Shown here one piece after another: positions 8,832 through 21,178 of a DNA stretch of 64,000 nt (within the stretch, counting starts at the first letter, position 1; the number at the start of each line of letters is the position of its first letter). Origin of the DNA: Lachnospiraceae bacterium AC2029. GTDB taxonomy: Bacteria; Bacillota; Clostridia; Lachnospirales; Lachnospiraceae. The notes beneath the pieces are model-generated. The model made no database searches. It worked only from the letters and a program-made list of their open reading frames with translations, and had not been told where the DNA came from. The DNA lies in assembly GCA_000703065.1 (NCBI GenBank), contig JNLK01000001.1, forward strand, positions 930,001-994,000. The letters run 5' to 3'. A program made the translations under genes and the position numbers.

Positions 8832-11800
8832 TTACTTCTTCTGGCTCCAGCTTCTCTTTCTGATGATCACAAGCAGAACTGCCAGAACGATGACCACGCC
8901 GCCTGCGGCGATCACCGGCCACCAGTTGAACTTGGTTCCGTAGGTGAAGTTCCATTCAAGGATCTTCTCATTGCCGGCCTCGTCCTTCGCCTTGACAACC
9001 AGATTGTAATCTCCCTCTTTATCAACCTTGAAGGAAGATGCATTTGCATCGATCGCCATCTTCTGGTCATTCAGCGTTACGGATTCCAGTGTATCCTCAG
9101 TGATCTGAAGTGCAACTCTTACATCCACAGGCTCCTCGATGGTCTGCCTATCCTCGATTCCGCTGATGATGATGGTCGGTTCGATCTGGTCAAGGGTAAA
9201 GGTCACTTCCTTGCTGGAGGTATTGCCCAGCTCGTCCGTAGCCGTCACACGAAGTACGTGAGCTCCGTCCGTCAGACTCGCCATACCGTCGTAAACCGTA
9301 CCATCCAGGTAAATGGTCACATCACATACCGTCAGGTCCTTAACAAGCTCTTCCTCATCGATATCCCAGACGAACTTACTCAGGCGCTTGCCGTCATACT
9401 TCGAAAGGTCTCCGATCACCGGAGGTGTCTTGTCGATGGTGAAATGTACTGCCGTCTTTGCCTCATTTCCTGCCTTATCCTTTGATGCGATATTAACATC
9501 ATAGATACCGTCATCCTTGAACAGCTGCTCAATGTTAACTTCACGGCCGGAATTTACGTTGTACGGCTGAACCTCGATCGGATTCTTCTTGCCCTCGATA
9601 TCAAGGCGTGTACCGTCGATGGTCAGCTTGTTGCTGGTGTAGAAGTTCTCTGTTACCAGAACCTCCATCTTTACATCTGTCTTTGTCTTATCGTAATTCT
9701 TAACGCCACTCAGGACAACTGTAGGTGCGGTAGCATCCAGAATGAAGCTGTAGTTGGTGCTGGTCTTATTTCCTGCTCTGTCCTCTGCCTCAAATACGAA
9801 ACGGTATACACCGTCGTCTTCGAATCTCTCGGTCATGCTGGAATCCTGACCTGTCGCCTTAAAGTCAACTGTACGAAGCAGCTTCTCTGCCGATCCGTCA
9901 ACCTTCTGATATACCTGAACCACTGCTCTCGGCATATCGCTGTAGAATGCCTCGCGGACGTTGTAAACGATATTCAGCGCTTCCCTCGAGGTTCCGTCCT
10001 CTACGGCTCCGCTGATCCGGAGCTCCGGAGGTGTCTTATCCACGCGGAAGGATGCACTGTGCGTCGAGCTTACATTTCCTGCCCGGTCAGTTGCAACATA
10101 GCTCACTTCATAATCCGCTTCCGTGCTGAGATCCTGAGATCCCTCGGCGATGGCATCCGTTGATGTGGAGGTTCCGCCGCCCGGAATGGTGGTCTTCAGT
10201 GTTCTCTTCAGATCCTCTGTATCCTTGTTTGCATCCGTTACGGTAACCGCAAGCGTCGCATTTGACGGGAGATATCTGGTCTCCCCGCCGCTGGTGAACG
10301 GACTTGCATTCAGCGTAGTGCTAAGTGTCGGCGCCGTTTTGTCGATCACAAAGGATACCGACTGAGTTGTGGATACCTTATCCGCCTTATCCCAGGAGGT
10401 CACGGTGATATTGTGCATTCCCTCGGATTCCGCTGTATAACCGGTGCTGAAGGAGGTCGTGCCGATTCCGCTCTTATCCACAACCGTATTACCGTTATCC
10501 GTGATCTGTACTCTGCTCAGGTTGAGGTCATCAGCAGTGATGGTCATCGGCACCTTATCCTTGAAGTACTGTGCATAATCATACTGCGTACCCTTCTCGC
10601 TGTTGGAGTAGGTTGCATGATAGCGGTCAAACTTCGCTGCATCCGTCGGAGACGTAAGTGCGATATCACTGATCGGCTTAATTGTATCTACCGTAAAGCT
10701 TACCTTATCACTGGCGGTTCTTCCGGACAGATCCGTCGCGGTATAGGTAACTACATATTTGGAATTATTTCCAAATGTAGTGGAACCCGCCTTCTGATCC
10801 GGATACACATTGGTCGTGGTCTTGGAGCCGTCACTGGGCATCTCCACCACGGTCATGGTAAGACCATGAACCTTGTCTTCATTATTATCCGTTACCGCTA
10901 CAGTAACCGTGCCTTCCTGTGAAATGAATCCGTTCGCATTGGTCTTCGGAGACAGTCTCAAATCCAGCTTCGGATCGGTAAGGTCGATAATGAATGGGCC
11001 GATACTTGTATCGGACGGTAATCCGTTCTTATCCTTTACCGACAGCGTGACTTCATGCTCACCCTCACCGGAAACCGTCACATATGCGATCTGTCCGCCG
11101 CCCGGGTGGGGGGTCCAGTCCGCCTTAAGCACAGTGGTGGATTTCTTACCCTTTATAACCTTTACATCCTTTACTACCGCCGTACTGATATCCAAATGCT
11201 CGTCCTTTGCCTGAAGAGCGATCTGAACGGTAGAAGATGATGTATACTTGCCGTTTTTGAACTGACTCGGCTTCGTAAAGGTTTCCGATACTGTCGGAGG
11301 CGTATTATCCAGATCAAACGTAATGGTTTTTGTAACTACCGGCTCCACCGGTGCTGCTATAGTTCCGATGGGATTGTCCGCCAGATTCATGACCAAAGTA
11401 TACTTACCATCCTCCGGAGTACCCGTGACGCCAAGCAGCTTACTCAGCTTCGTTCCTGGCAGGTCGTACCATTCATTGATGAAGGATGTGATATCCACGG
11501 ATGCTCCGCCGGGTGTAATGATCTCAGCCGATGCATCTGTAATCTGGAGGTTGTCCCCTGTGGTAAACATGACGATCGGATCACGCTTTGTAAGGATTGA
11601 ACTTCCGGACTGTCCGCCGACCTTTACTTCAGTAAACTGCGGCTCCTGTGCATCCACCTTGATCTTCCAGCTATAGGTTGCACTCTTATTCCCGAACTTG
11701 TCTATAAATGTGTAGGAAACATCTGTTCCACTCAGACTTGTTGACGGATTCACTTCAAGATATACTCTTCCGCTCTTATCCCCCGGATCAAACTCCTTGC

Positions 11801-14147
11801 CATCCGGCGGCACTGTAACACCGGTGAAGCTGTCGAAGATCTTCTTCTCATTAAATCCACCGTCATCGGTACCACCATCCTTGAAATTGACGATCAGAAC
11901 CAGTTTCCGGAACCACTTGCCATCCGCGATCATTTGCTTAACGGCCTCATCTATGTCAGCCGTCGGTCCTGCAAGGTCGATGGTGATAAAATCGATCGTA
12001 TCCGGGCTTTTCGCTTCTATACCATTGACATTCGTCGCGGTCATCTTGATATTCTCAAGCTTCGTGGATACCGTTTTGTCCGGAACAGTGTAGACATAGG
12101 TGTAGATCAGGTCGTTTCCCGATTCTGTCGGAGTTCCAAGTTCCGCTTTTGAAATATTAACTGTAGTCTGACCTTCTTCATCGGTATAAGTAAGTTTTGC
12201 AGTATCCAGTGCTGTATCCGCTGTAAAGGTATACTTGATCCTAAGGGATCCATAGCCTGTGGTGGAGTCCTTGGGGATCTGCTGATCTTCCGGCCCCAGG
12301 ATCTCACTGGCGATCGTGATCTTGTCATTCGAGAAGGGCAGTTGGAAGGTCTGTTCCGTGGTGTTTCCGGCCTTATCCCTTACTGTGACTTTAAATTCAG
12401 GAGCATTTCCGGCAAATCCGTCCTTCGGTGACATGGTCAGTTCATATACATCTGTATCGCCGACCTTTGTTGCCGACTGTTTATCACCCCATACCTCTAC
12501 AGTAACAGAGTCAATCTTGCTTTCTTCCGTATTTTTCTTATCTGTTGCATTAATGCTTAATTTGAAATCCTGTGATGCGGTCAGTCTCGTTGCTACCGTA
12601 CCGGATTCAACCTTCTGAGTCTTATCTGTTCCCGAAATAGTCTGGGTAACATCGATCTCTCCGATCTCCGGAAGAGAATCATCATAGAACACTTTATAAC
12701 TATCATCCGTGGTCGTTTCTCCGCCCATATCGGAGCTGGCAAAGATCACAAATTCCTTCTGTCCCGGAGCGGCAGGTGTATAATCCAGTTCCGCTTTCGC
12801 ATTTGTACTGCCATTCAGTGTGACCGAGGCCACCGGAGTAACGGAGCCCTTCTCACGAAGCTGGGCCTTATCCGTCTTTACATCCTGCGCGGTCTCAACA
12901 GTAGCTGTAAATTTAGCGCCTCCGTCCTTCGGGATGTAATAGATTCCGTCAACCGGTGTAATGGCCTGATTATTCTGATCATTCACAACGACATTCGAGA
13001 TCGTGGGATTCGGACTTACATACTTGATCTTTACGTTGTAAACCTTCGCATTCTTATCGGTTGCGGAAACCGTAACCTTGTATTTGAATTCCTGCCCGGA
13101 ATTTTTCTCCTCATTGCCGGGGAATACGATGGAATTCCCGGAGGTCACTTCGATCGGGGTCTCCGCAGGCTCCCCCTGCTTCTCAGCCACGATCTTCGTG
13201 ATGGGTTCATCAGTCCCCTGTGATGCAAATGTCAGTGTAACATCTGCCTTAGGAATGACCTTATCGATGGTAATATCTGTGTCTGCCGTGGGGCCCACCG
13301 ATCCTCCGTCCTTTTCCTGAAGCGTAGCCTTAAGATCCATGTAAGTATCACGCTCCACAAGGATTGAATGGAAGAAGACGATATTTGTTCCCTGTGATCC
13401 TTTCAATGTCAGTTTCTTGCTGATCACATAGGATTTGTCATTTTCTTCACCATCAGCATTCAGAGCGGAATCGATTGCATCGAAGCTGCCCCAGCCTGAA
13501 ACCTGGGATGCAGCCGTACGTGGCGCAGAAGCAGTCTCACAAGCATACTCAGTCTTTCCGTAATACATGGTCGTATCGCTGTCTTCCTCCGAATAGTCAT
13601 CATCACCGGTGATAACAACCTTCGTGGTTCCGTCAACTATCTGAACGGCCTGATCCAGCGCAACCGGAGCCTTTACTTCGTACTTAAATTTCCTGAGGGA
13701 ATCAATTTCTGCATCTACCTTCGGATCTTCCGTGTCATCCCCGTCTTTATAGCGATAAAGGGTCACCTCTTTCTGCGTTGCGGAAAGCACATCCTGCGCC
13801 AACGGAGTTACCGAAACTGTCTTATCGGCTTTTTCAGACGGACGCACCTCTGCCCAGACATAATTATAGCCCGGATCTAATCCGTCAGTCGAAGGCAGCT
13901 GGAAGGAGATTTTGTCAGACGGTACATAGACCGTTGTCGTCGCCCCCTCCTGTTCCAAATCCACAGTATTCAGATATGAAATATCCAAAATGTCCGTCTC
14001 TATGGTAACCGTTGGGGTCTCTCCCTCGGCTTCGGATACCTTCTTACGGTCATTTAGATAGATCACGCTGAAAACCATGGCCAGACTGAGCAAAAACGCA
14101 GTCGCACGGCGTGCGATTTGCCATTTTCTTCTCGCTCTCTTGTTCAT
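8832..14147 (-). CDS. Giant Ig-like surface protein with C-terminal membrane anchor (1771 aa)
   Basis: A very long exported protein. An N-terminal basic stretch and hydrophobic segment (about residues 15-31) form a signal or anchor. The body is a chain of bacterial Ig-like domains of about 90-100 residues, marked by repeating junctions such as VDKTPPEL, IDKTAPTL, IDKTPPVI, VDTIKPIS and by KDKAGN or DEAGN turns. The C-terminus has one membrane helix (WWPVIAAGGVVIVLAVLLVI) and a basic tail; there is no LPXTG motif. The start was chosen because AAAGGA lies 8 nt before this ATG. It has its own promoter although it follows the kinase operon with a gap of 109 nt. Likely a stalk-like adhesin or sensor; partner unknown. 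Confidence 0.85.
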   Translation of the reverse strand: MNKRARRKWQIARRATAFLLSLAMVFSVIYLNDRKKVSEAEGETPTVTIETDILDISYLNTVDLEQEGATTTVYVPSDKISFQLPSTDGLDPGYNYVWAEVRPSEKADKTVSVTPLAQDVLSATQKEVTLYRYKDGDDTEDPKVDAEIDSLRKFKYEVKAPVALDQAVQIVDGTTKVVITGDDDYSEEDSDTTMYYGKTEYACETASAPRTAASQVSGWGSFDAIDSALNADGEENDKSYVISKKLTLKGSQGTNIVFFHSILVERDTYMDLKATLQEKDGGSVGPTADTDITIDKVIPKADVTLTFASQGTDEPITKIVAEKQGEPAETPIEVTSGNSIVFPGNEEKNSGQEFKYKVTVSATDKNAKVYNVKIKYVSPNPTISNVVVNDQNNQAITPVDGIYYIPKDGGAKFTATVETAQDVKTDKAQLREKGSVTPVASVTLNGSTNAKAELDYTPAAPGQKEFVIFASSDMGGETTTDDSYKVFYDDSLPEIGEIDVTQTISGTDKTQKVESGTVATRLTASQDFKLSINATDKKNTEESKIDSVTVEVWGDKQSATKVGDTDVYELTMSPKDGFAGNAPEFKVTVRDKAGNTTEQTFQLPFSNDKITIASEILGPEDQQIPKDSTTGYGSLRIKYTFTADTALDTAKLTYTDEEGQTTVNISKAELGTPTESGNDLIYTYVYTVPDKTVSTKLENIKMTATNVNGIEAKSPDTIDFITIDLAGPTADIDEAVKQMIADGKWFRKLVLIVNFKDGGTDDGGFNEKKIFDSFTGVTVPPDGKEFDPGDKSGRVYLEVNPSTSLSGTDVSYTFIDKFGNKSATYSWKIKVDAQEPQFTEVKVGGQSGSSILTKRDPIVMFTTGDNLQITDASAEIITPGGASVDITSFINEWYDLPGTKLSKLLGVTGTPEDGKYTLVMNLADNPIGTIAAPVEPVVTKTITFDLDNTPPTVSETFTKPSQFKNGKYTSSSTVQIALQAKDEHLDISTAVVKDVKVIKGKKSTTVLKADWTPHPGGGQIAYVTVSGEGEHEVTLSVKDKNGLPSDTSIGPFIIDLTDPKLDLRLSPKTNANGFISQEGTVTVAVTDNNEDKVHGLTMTVVEMPSDGSKTTTNVYPDQKAGSTTFGNNSKYVVTYTATDLSGRTASDKVSFTVDTIKPISDIALTSPTDAAKFDRYHATYSNSEKGTQYDYAQYFKDKVPMTITADDLNLSRVQITDNGNTVVDKSGIGTTSFSTGYTAESEGMHNITVTSWDKADKVSTTQSVSFVIDKTAPTLSTTLNASPFTSGGETRYLPSNATLAVTVTDANKDTEDLKRTLKTTIPGGGTSTSTDAIAEGSQDLSTEADYEVSYVATDRAGNVSSTHSASFRVDKTPPELRISGAVEDGTSREALNIVYNVREAFYSDMPRAVVQVYQKVDGSAEKLLRTVDFKATGQDSSMTERFEDDGVYRFVFEAEDRAGNKTSTNYSFILDATAPTVVLSGVKNYDKTKTDVKMEVLVTENFYTSNKLTIDGTRLDIEGKKNPIEVQPYNVNSGREVNIEQLFKDDGIYDVNIASKDKAGNEAKTAVHFTIDKTPPVIGDLSKYDGKRLSKFVWDIDEEELVKDLTVCDVTIYLDGTVYDGMASLTDGAHVLRVTATDELGNTSSKEVTFTLDQIEPTIIISGIEDRQTIEEPVDVRVALQITEDTLESVTLNDQKMAIDANASSFKVDKEGDYNLVVKAKDEAGNEKILEWNFTYGTKFNWWPVIAAGGVVIVLAVLLVIIRKRSWSQKK

Positions 14148-14203
14148 TGTTCCCATCCTTTCTTGCTTGTCTCTCATCTTCACCTTATCAAAGAAACACT
14201 CTA

Positions 14204-14248
14204 CTGTAATAATCCGCTGTAAACAATGCTGTCAAAATACTACTGTAA
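14204..14248 (-). repeat. Four CTGTAA-type direct repeats over the promoter of the giant Ig-like gene
   Basis: On the plus strand CTGTAA occurs at 14204, 14217 and 14243, and CTGTCAA at 14229, a spacing of 12-14 nt. The boxes cover the -10 and -35 region and could bind a regulator repeatedly along one face of the helix. The regulator is not identified. Confidence 0.5.
14206..14235 (-). promoter_or_regulatory. Promoter of the giant Ig-like surface protein
   Basis: Minus strand carries a perfect TTGACA, an 18-nt spacer and TATTAC. This lies about 60 nt upstream of the chosen start in the longest gap within the island, so the surface gene can be expressed apart from the kinase genes. Confidence 0.6.
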
Positions 14249-14256
14249 ACTCTCTG

Positions 14257-15129
14257 CTACAAACTCTCGTCCGTATGAACGATGGTTTCACTGTAGAGAA
14301 TTCTGATCTCTTTCTTCTCGCTCTCGGCTTCGGTCTCGGTATGAATGCTTCGGAGTACTGCGGTTTCCTCTGCGCTGTAACGTCCGACGATCTTCTCGTC
14401 CTCGGGAACTCCCGTTCCTGAGAAGAGCACATCCGTCTCCATGTCGTTGTCCTCGGAAGGACGCGGTCCGGAGGACAGCACGTCGGTTTCTTCCTCAAGC
14501 TCCGGACTGTAATCCACCTTGCGCTGTGACGCACCTGCTACAGTCTGTCTGCCGGAATCGGAGGAAAGAACATCTGTTGCCTCCTCATCCGCCTGATCAT
14601 ATCCGCCGCCGCCAAGGATCTCAGTATCATCTCCCTGGGGCTCTGCGGTAAGCTCCGGCTCATCCAGGCTTCCGGTAAAGCCAAGGACCTCTGTCTGCTC
14701 ATTCGCCTTGCTCCGGTCTTTTTTGGTTCTTCCGATCGTTGTGCTTCCCGAGCCAACGGATACGGTCACCTGTGAGGTGGCCGCCTGTGCAGCCGCTGCC
14801 TTTGCCGCATCTCTTGCGGAATCCCTCGCCGCATCATTTACGGCATTCTGAACTGTATTTGCTCCGGCAGACGCGTTCTGACGTGCAAGGGATCCTGTAT
14901 CCATCTCAACTTCACGAACATGGATCCTCTTCTCGGAGCCTCTTCTTGCTTCTCTCTTTGATCTTGCTTCTATTCCGCCGGCCCGAATCTCTTCAATAGC
15001 CCTTCTTTCTGTCCGGCCGGTTACAACTCCCAATGCTTTCGGTATCTTCAGAACAAAGAAGAGAACAACTGCAGCTATCAGGAAGACCACTGCCAGGATG
15101 AGTCCGGCATAGAATAATGTACGATACAT
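14257..15129 (-). CDS. Single-pass membrane protein with six T-[EDA]-[VI]-L motifs, candidate FHA-docking scaffold
   Basis: A 290-residue protein not matched to a known family. Residues 1-30 form one membrane segment followed by a basic stretch, so the tail should face the cytoplasm. After an Ala-rich helix-like region the acidic, disordered tail repeats a short motif six times: QTEVLG, DTEILG, ATDVLS, ETDVLS, ETDVLF and ETAVLR. Each places Leu three residues after Thr, the position read by many FHA domains. It directly follows the Ser/Thr kinase (stop overlaps an alternative GTG start; the ATG with GGAGAG 8 nt upstream is preferred). Inference: a phosphothreonine array written by the kinase and read by the FHA proteins of this operon. 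Confidence 0.75.
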   Translation of the reverse strand: MYRTLFYAGLILAVVFLIAAVVLFFVLKIPKALGVVTGRTERRAIEEIRAGGIEARSKREARRGSEKRIHVREVEMDTGSLARQNASAGANTVQNAVNDAARDSARDAAKAAAAQAATSQVTVSVGSGSTTIGRTKKDRSKANEQTEVLGFTGSLDEPELTAEPQGDDTEILGGGGYDQADEEATDVLSSDSGRQTVAGASQRKVDYSPELEEETDVLSSGPRPSEDNDMETDVLFSGTGVPEDEKIVGRYSAEETAVLRSIHTETEAESEKKEIRILYSETIVHTDESL

Positions 15130-15134
15130 ACCTG

Positions 15135-17252
15135 TCACTCTCCCTTCTCTTCTGTTGTTGCTGTTGTTGTGCTGTTCTTAAGTGCCTCCAGGGCATCCAT
15201 GTCGGATACGCGCTTCACCCAGTTGTTGTTCTTCTCAATTCCCGGGATCTTGCGTCCAGCCTCATAGATCTCCAAGATCGTATTTCTGTTGGCAGCAGAC
15301 CACTTGGTTATATCGTTCTCTTTTTCAGAGTAGGTCTGATACACATAATTCAGATGCTTCGTATAGACTCTGGCCAGATTCTCATTTGCCGTCTCTCCGG
15401 CATCGGCCAGAACCGTCTCGGCTTCCTTAAAGGTCTCCATGGCGTGATCGAACTCGCCCTCTATACCATAGATCTCGGCGATCCGGCACATTTTCTCCTC
15501 ATAGGACTTCCGATATGTGGTCAGGCTTGCATTATCACCCTCCGCCTGCGAGATGCTCAGGTTTCCCTTTTGTACGTTCACTACCTCCTGACAGGACTGG
15601 ATCGCCAGTTTATACATGGAGGGATCCGTCTTTCCGAGCTGATAGTAGATCTCGGACAGGCTGTTGTTATAGTCAAAATCAAAGCGCCAGGAGTCGTTGC
15701 CGCCATAGCCATCCAGGTCTTCCAAAGCCTGGCTCATGACTGCCTCACCCTTTTCAGCCACGCCCTCTGTAGTAACATAGGTGGCATAGATCCTTCCAAG
15801 GGTCTGGTAATTGACAAACTTCTGCTGATCTGTGTTGCTGAACCGGCTCATATTGTAATCAGCAAAGCTGTTTACATTTCCGATCAGCTCTTCAACATTT
15901 ACGTTATTGCTGGCACAGATAAATGCGATACTCTCATAGTATCCGGCAAGCTCACCGTAATCAGGATCATCACTCGGAACCATACGGAAATACTTGTCTG
16001 CTGCGGCATAGTCTCCCATCTCGGTGAAATATGCCAGGCCCAGACGATACAGGACCTCCGGATTGGTGTTGATGTCGGAATCACCGTTATCCACACGGTT
16101 TGCTATCGTCGTAAGGCCATCGCTCAGCGACAGAGCATTAACCTCATTTACATTCGGGTCGTGGGATGCATCGATATATAGATCGATAAAATCAATGTAT
16201 GCATCCGCATCATCCGCTTTCAGGTCGATTGCCTTCTTATACTGCTCCGCTGCTTCCGGATATCTCTGCTGGATCTTCATATCATTTCCGGTTTCAATAT
16301 AGGAAGCGTAATTTTCACGTTCCTCGCGGCGCATGCCATTGTATCCCACGATAGCGGTGATCGCGGATGCAACGGAAAGTGCTGCGCAGACGCCGAAGAG
16401 AATGACCTTCTTCTTATTTGCTTTCTTATAGGAATCATCCAGCTCGGTATAATGCTCCAGTGCATACAGGAGCTCCGAACAGGACTGATAACGATCGTTC
16501 GGGTTAGGTTGTGTACATTTCAGGATGATCTGCTCAAGGCCGGTGGAAAGCGCTGAATTCCACTGACGGATCGGCTTGATCTCATACGGAGGCTCGCAGG
16601 GATTCATACCCGTAACCATATGGTACAGAGTCGCACCCAGGTTATAGATATCGGTACGGGCATCTGTCTTGTAGATACCGCGTCCCTGCGCATCGCCAAA
16701 CTGCTCCGGAGCCGCATATCCACGGGTTCCGAGAGCGGTCGTATCCGCGTTGTTCTCGATGGTATATTCCTTTGCAGTACCGAAGTCGATCAGCTTTACA
16801 CCGCCCTCCGGACGAAGCATTACATTCGCCGGCTTCATATCACGGTAAATGATCGGCGGATTCATGGAATGCAGATAATCCAACGCGGATGCGAGCTGGA
16901 TACCCCAGTCGATCACATCCTCCTGTGACTGTGCGCCTTCCTGCTTCAGTACATCACCGAGGTTGGTACCCTCGATAAAGTCCATTACTACATAGATCGT
17001 GCCGCGGCTGTTGATGATGTCAACAATTCGCGGAAGAACGGGATGGTCTACATTCTTCAGAATGTTTGCCTCTCGCTCCAGGCCCTTCAGAAGTGTCTCG
17101 GTGCTCTTGGATCCGTCGTTCTTCATCTCCTTGACCGCCCACTGCTTGTTCAGCCGGTTATCACGGGCAAGGTAAACGACCGACATACCACCGCGACCGA
17201 TTTCCTTCAGTATTTCATATTTTCCGTCAAGGACGGTACCCTCTTTAGTCAT
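15135..17252 (-). CDS. Membrane Ser/Thr protein kinase (Hanks type) with extracellular helical-repeat domain
   Basis: Phosphorylates Ser/Thr on target proteins. The cytoplasmic kinase domain spans about residues 12-270: glycine loop GRGGMSVVY, catalytic K41, YRDMKPAN (Y replaces H of HRD, D138 kept), IDFG with D156, and APE at 181-183. All key residues for activity are present. A membrane helix follows at 283-304. The outside part (310-705) is alpha-helical and TPR-like (AAEQYKKAIDLKADDADAYIDF), not the PASTA repeats of PknB/PrkC, so the sensed signal should differ from muropeptides. It lies between a PP2C gene and the docking-scaffold gene, an obvious kinase/phosphatase/substrate set. Confidence 0.95.
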   Translation of the reverse strand: MTKEGTVLDGKYEILKEIGRGGMSVVYLARDNRLNKQWAVKEMKNDGSKSTETLLKGLEREANILKNVDHPVLPRIVDIINSRGTIYVVMDFIEGTNLGDVLKQEGAQSQEDVIDWGIQLASALDYLHSMNPPIIYRDMKPANVMLRPEGGVKLIDFGTAKEYTIENNADTTALGTRGYAAPEQFGDAQGRGIYKTDARTDIYNLGATLYHMVTGMNPCEPPYEIKPIRQWNSALSTGLEQIILKCTQPNPNDRYQSCSELLYALEHYTELDDSYKKANKKKVILFGVCAALSVASAITAIVGYNGMRREERENYASYIETGNDMKIQQRYPEAAEQYKKAIDLKADDADAYIDFIDLYIDASHDPNVNEVNALSLSDGLTTIANRVDNGDSDINTNPEVLYRLGLAYFTEMGDYAAADKYFRMVPSDDPDYGELAGYYESIAFICASNNVNVEELIGNVNSFADYNMSRFSNTDQQKFVNYQTLGRIYATYVTTEGVAEKGEAVMSQALEDLDGYGGNDSWRFDFDYNNSLSEIYYQLGKTDPSMYKLAIQSCQEVVNVQKGNLSISQAEGDNASLTTYRKSYEEKMCRIAEIYGIEGEFDHAMETFKEAETVLADAGETANENLARVYTKHLNYVYQTYSEKENDITKWSAANRNTILEIYEAGRKIPGIEKNNNWVKRVSDMDALEALKNSTTTATTEEKGE

Positions 17253-17265
17253 CCTGTTATCCCCG

Positions 17266-18039
17266 TTACTTTGTTTTTATCACTGCTACTGTAATATTAT
17301 CGGTTTCTTTCCGATTCTTAACTACTTCTGTCAGATATACGCATCCGTATTTCATTTCCTCTTCCGAACCACAGGCCTCAGGCCCCAGCTTCTCCACCAT
17401 TTCCTCATCGGAGATCTGATGGCGGAAGCCATCGGAACAGAGCATGTAAACGGCATCCTTCTTCAGATGTCCCTTTACGAAATCAGGCTCAACCACATTG
17501 GAGGCTCCTACGCACTGAAGGAGCACACTCCGTCTCGGATCCACAGCTGCCTGCTCGGGCGTCATCCGTCCGTTTGCGATCTCTCTCGCTACGAAGGTCT
17601 GATCATTCGTCAGAAGACGCACGCCTGCAGAAGACATTTCATAGATCCGGCTGTCACCTACATGAACAATATAGAATTCGTCATTGAACATCAGGATCGC
17701 GGAAACGGTGGTACCGAGCATGAGATTGTTCTCCGCACCGTAACGGCCAAGTCTCTGGTTCTGATCCTGGATGATACGGTTCCAGTCATTTCTGAGTGAC
17801 GCTACCGTAAATGTCCCTTCCATGACCATGCGGGCGAAATCCCGGTCAAACCAGTCGCAGAAGGCAAATATTACTTCTTTAGAAGCAAGTTCTCCCTTGG
17901 CCAGGCCGCCCATTCCGTCACAGACGATACTGAAGGCGACCTTTCCGGCCGGAGAATCTATGATCCGGATCGCGAGAGAATCCTGATTCGTATTCTTTCG
18001 GATTCCGATATCGGTATTATAAGTTGCGGTAAAATCCAT
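17266..18039 (-). CDS. PP2C-family protein Ser/Thr phosphatase
   Basis: Metal-dependent phosphatase of 257 residues, expected to reverse the neighbouring kinase. PP2C motifs are complete: NTNQD at 16-20, CDGMGG with metal-binding D41, GTTVSA, HVGDSR and the late metal residues in CSDGF and TDNITV. No membrane segment, so it is cytoplasmic. AGGAGATTAAC precedes the ATG, which is 1 nt from the stop of the FHA gene upstream. Such kinase/phosphatase pairs normally act as one unit. Confidence 0.95.
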   Translation of the reverse strand: MDFTATYNTDIGIRKNTNQDSLAIRIIDSPAGKVAFSIVCDGMGGLAKGELASKEVIFAFCDWFDRDFARMVMEGTFTVASLRNDWNRIIQDQNQRLGRYGAENNLMLGTTVSAILMFNDEFYIVHVGDSRIYEMSSAGVRLLTNDQTFVAREIANGRMTPEQAAVDPRRSVLLQCVGASNVVEPDFVKGHLKKDAVYMLCSDGFRHQISDEEMVEKLGPEACGSEEEMKYGCVYLTEVVKNRKETDNITVAVIKTK

Positions 18040-18040
18040 G

Positions 18041-21178
<3,138 letters not shown>

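Noticed and set aside
8758-8955. Small minus-strand open frame of 65 codons
   Set aside because: It lies across the terminator and the 3' end of the giant surface gene in another frame.
8832-14147. Sortase-anchored surface protein
   Set aside because: The C-terminus has a membrane helix and basic tail but no LPXTG-type motif.
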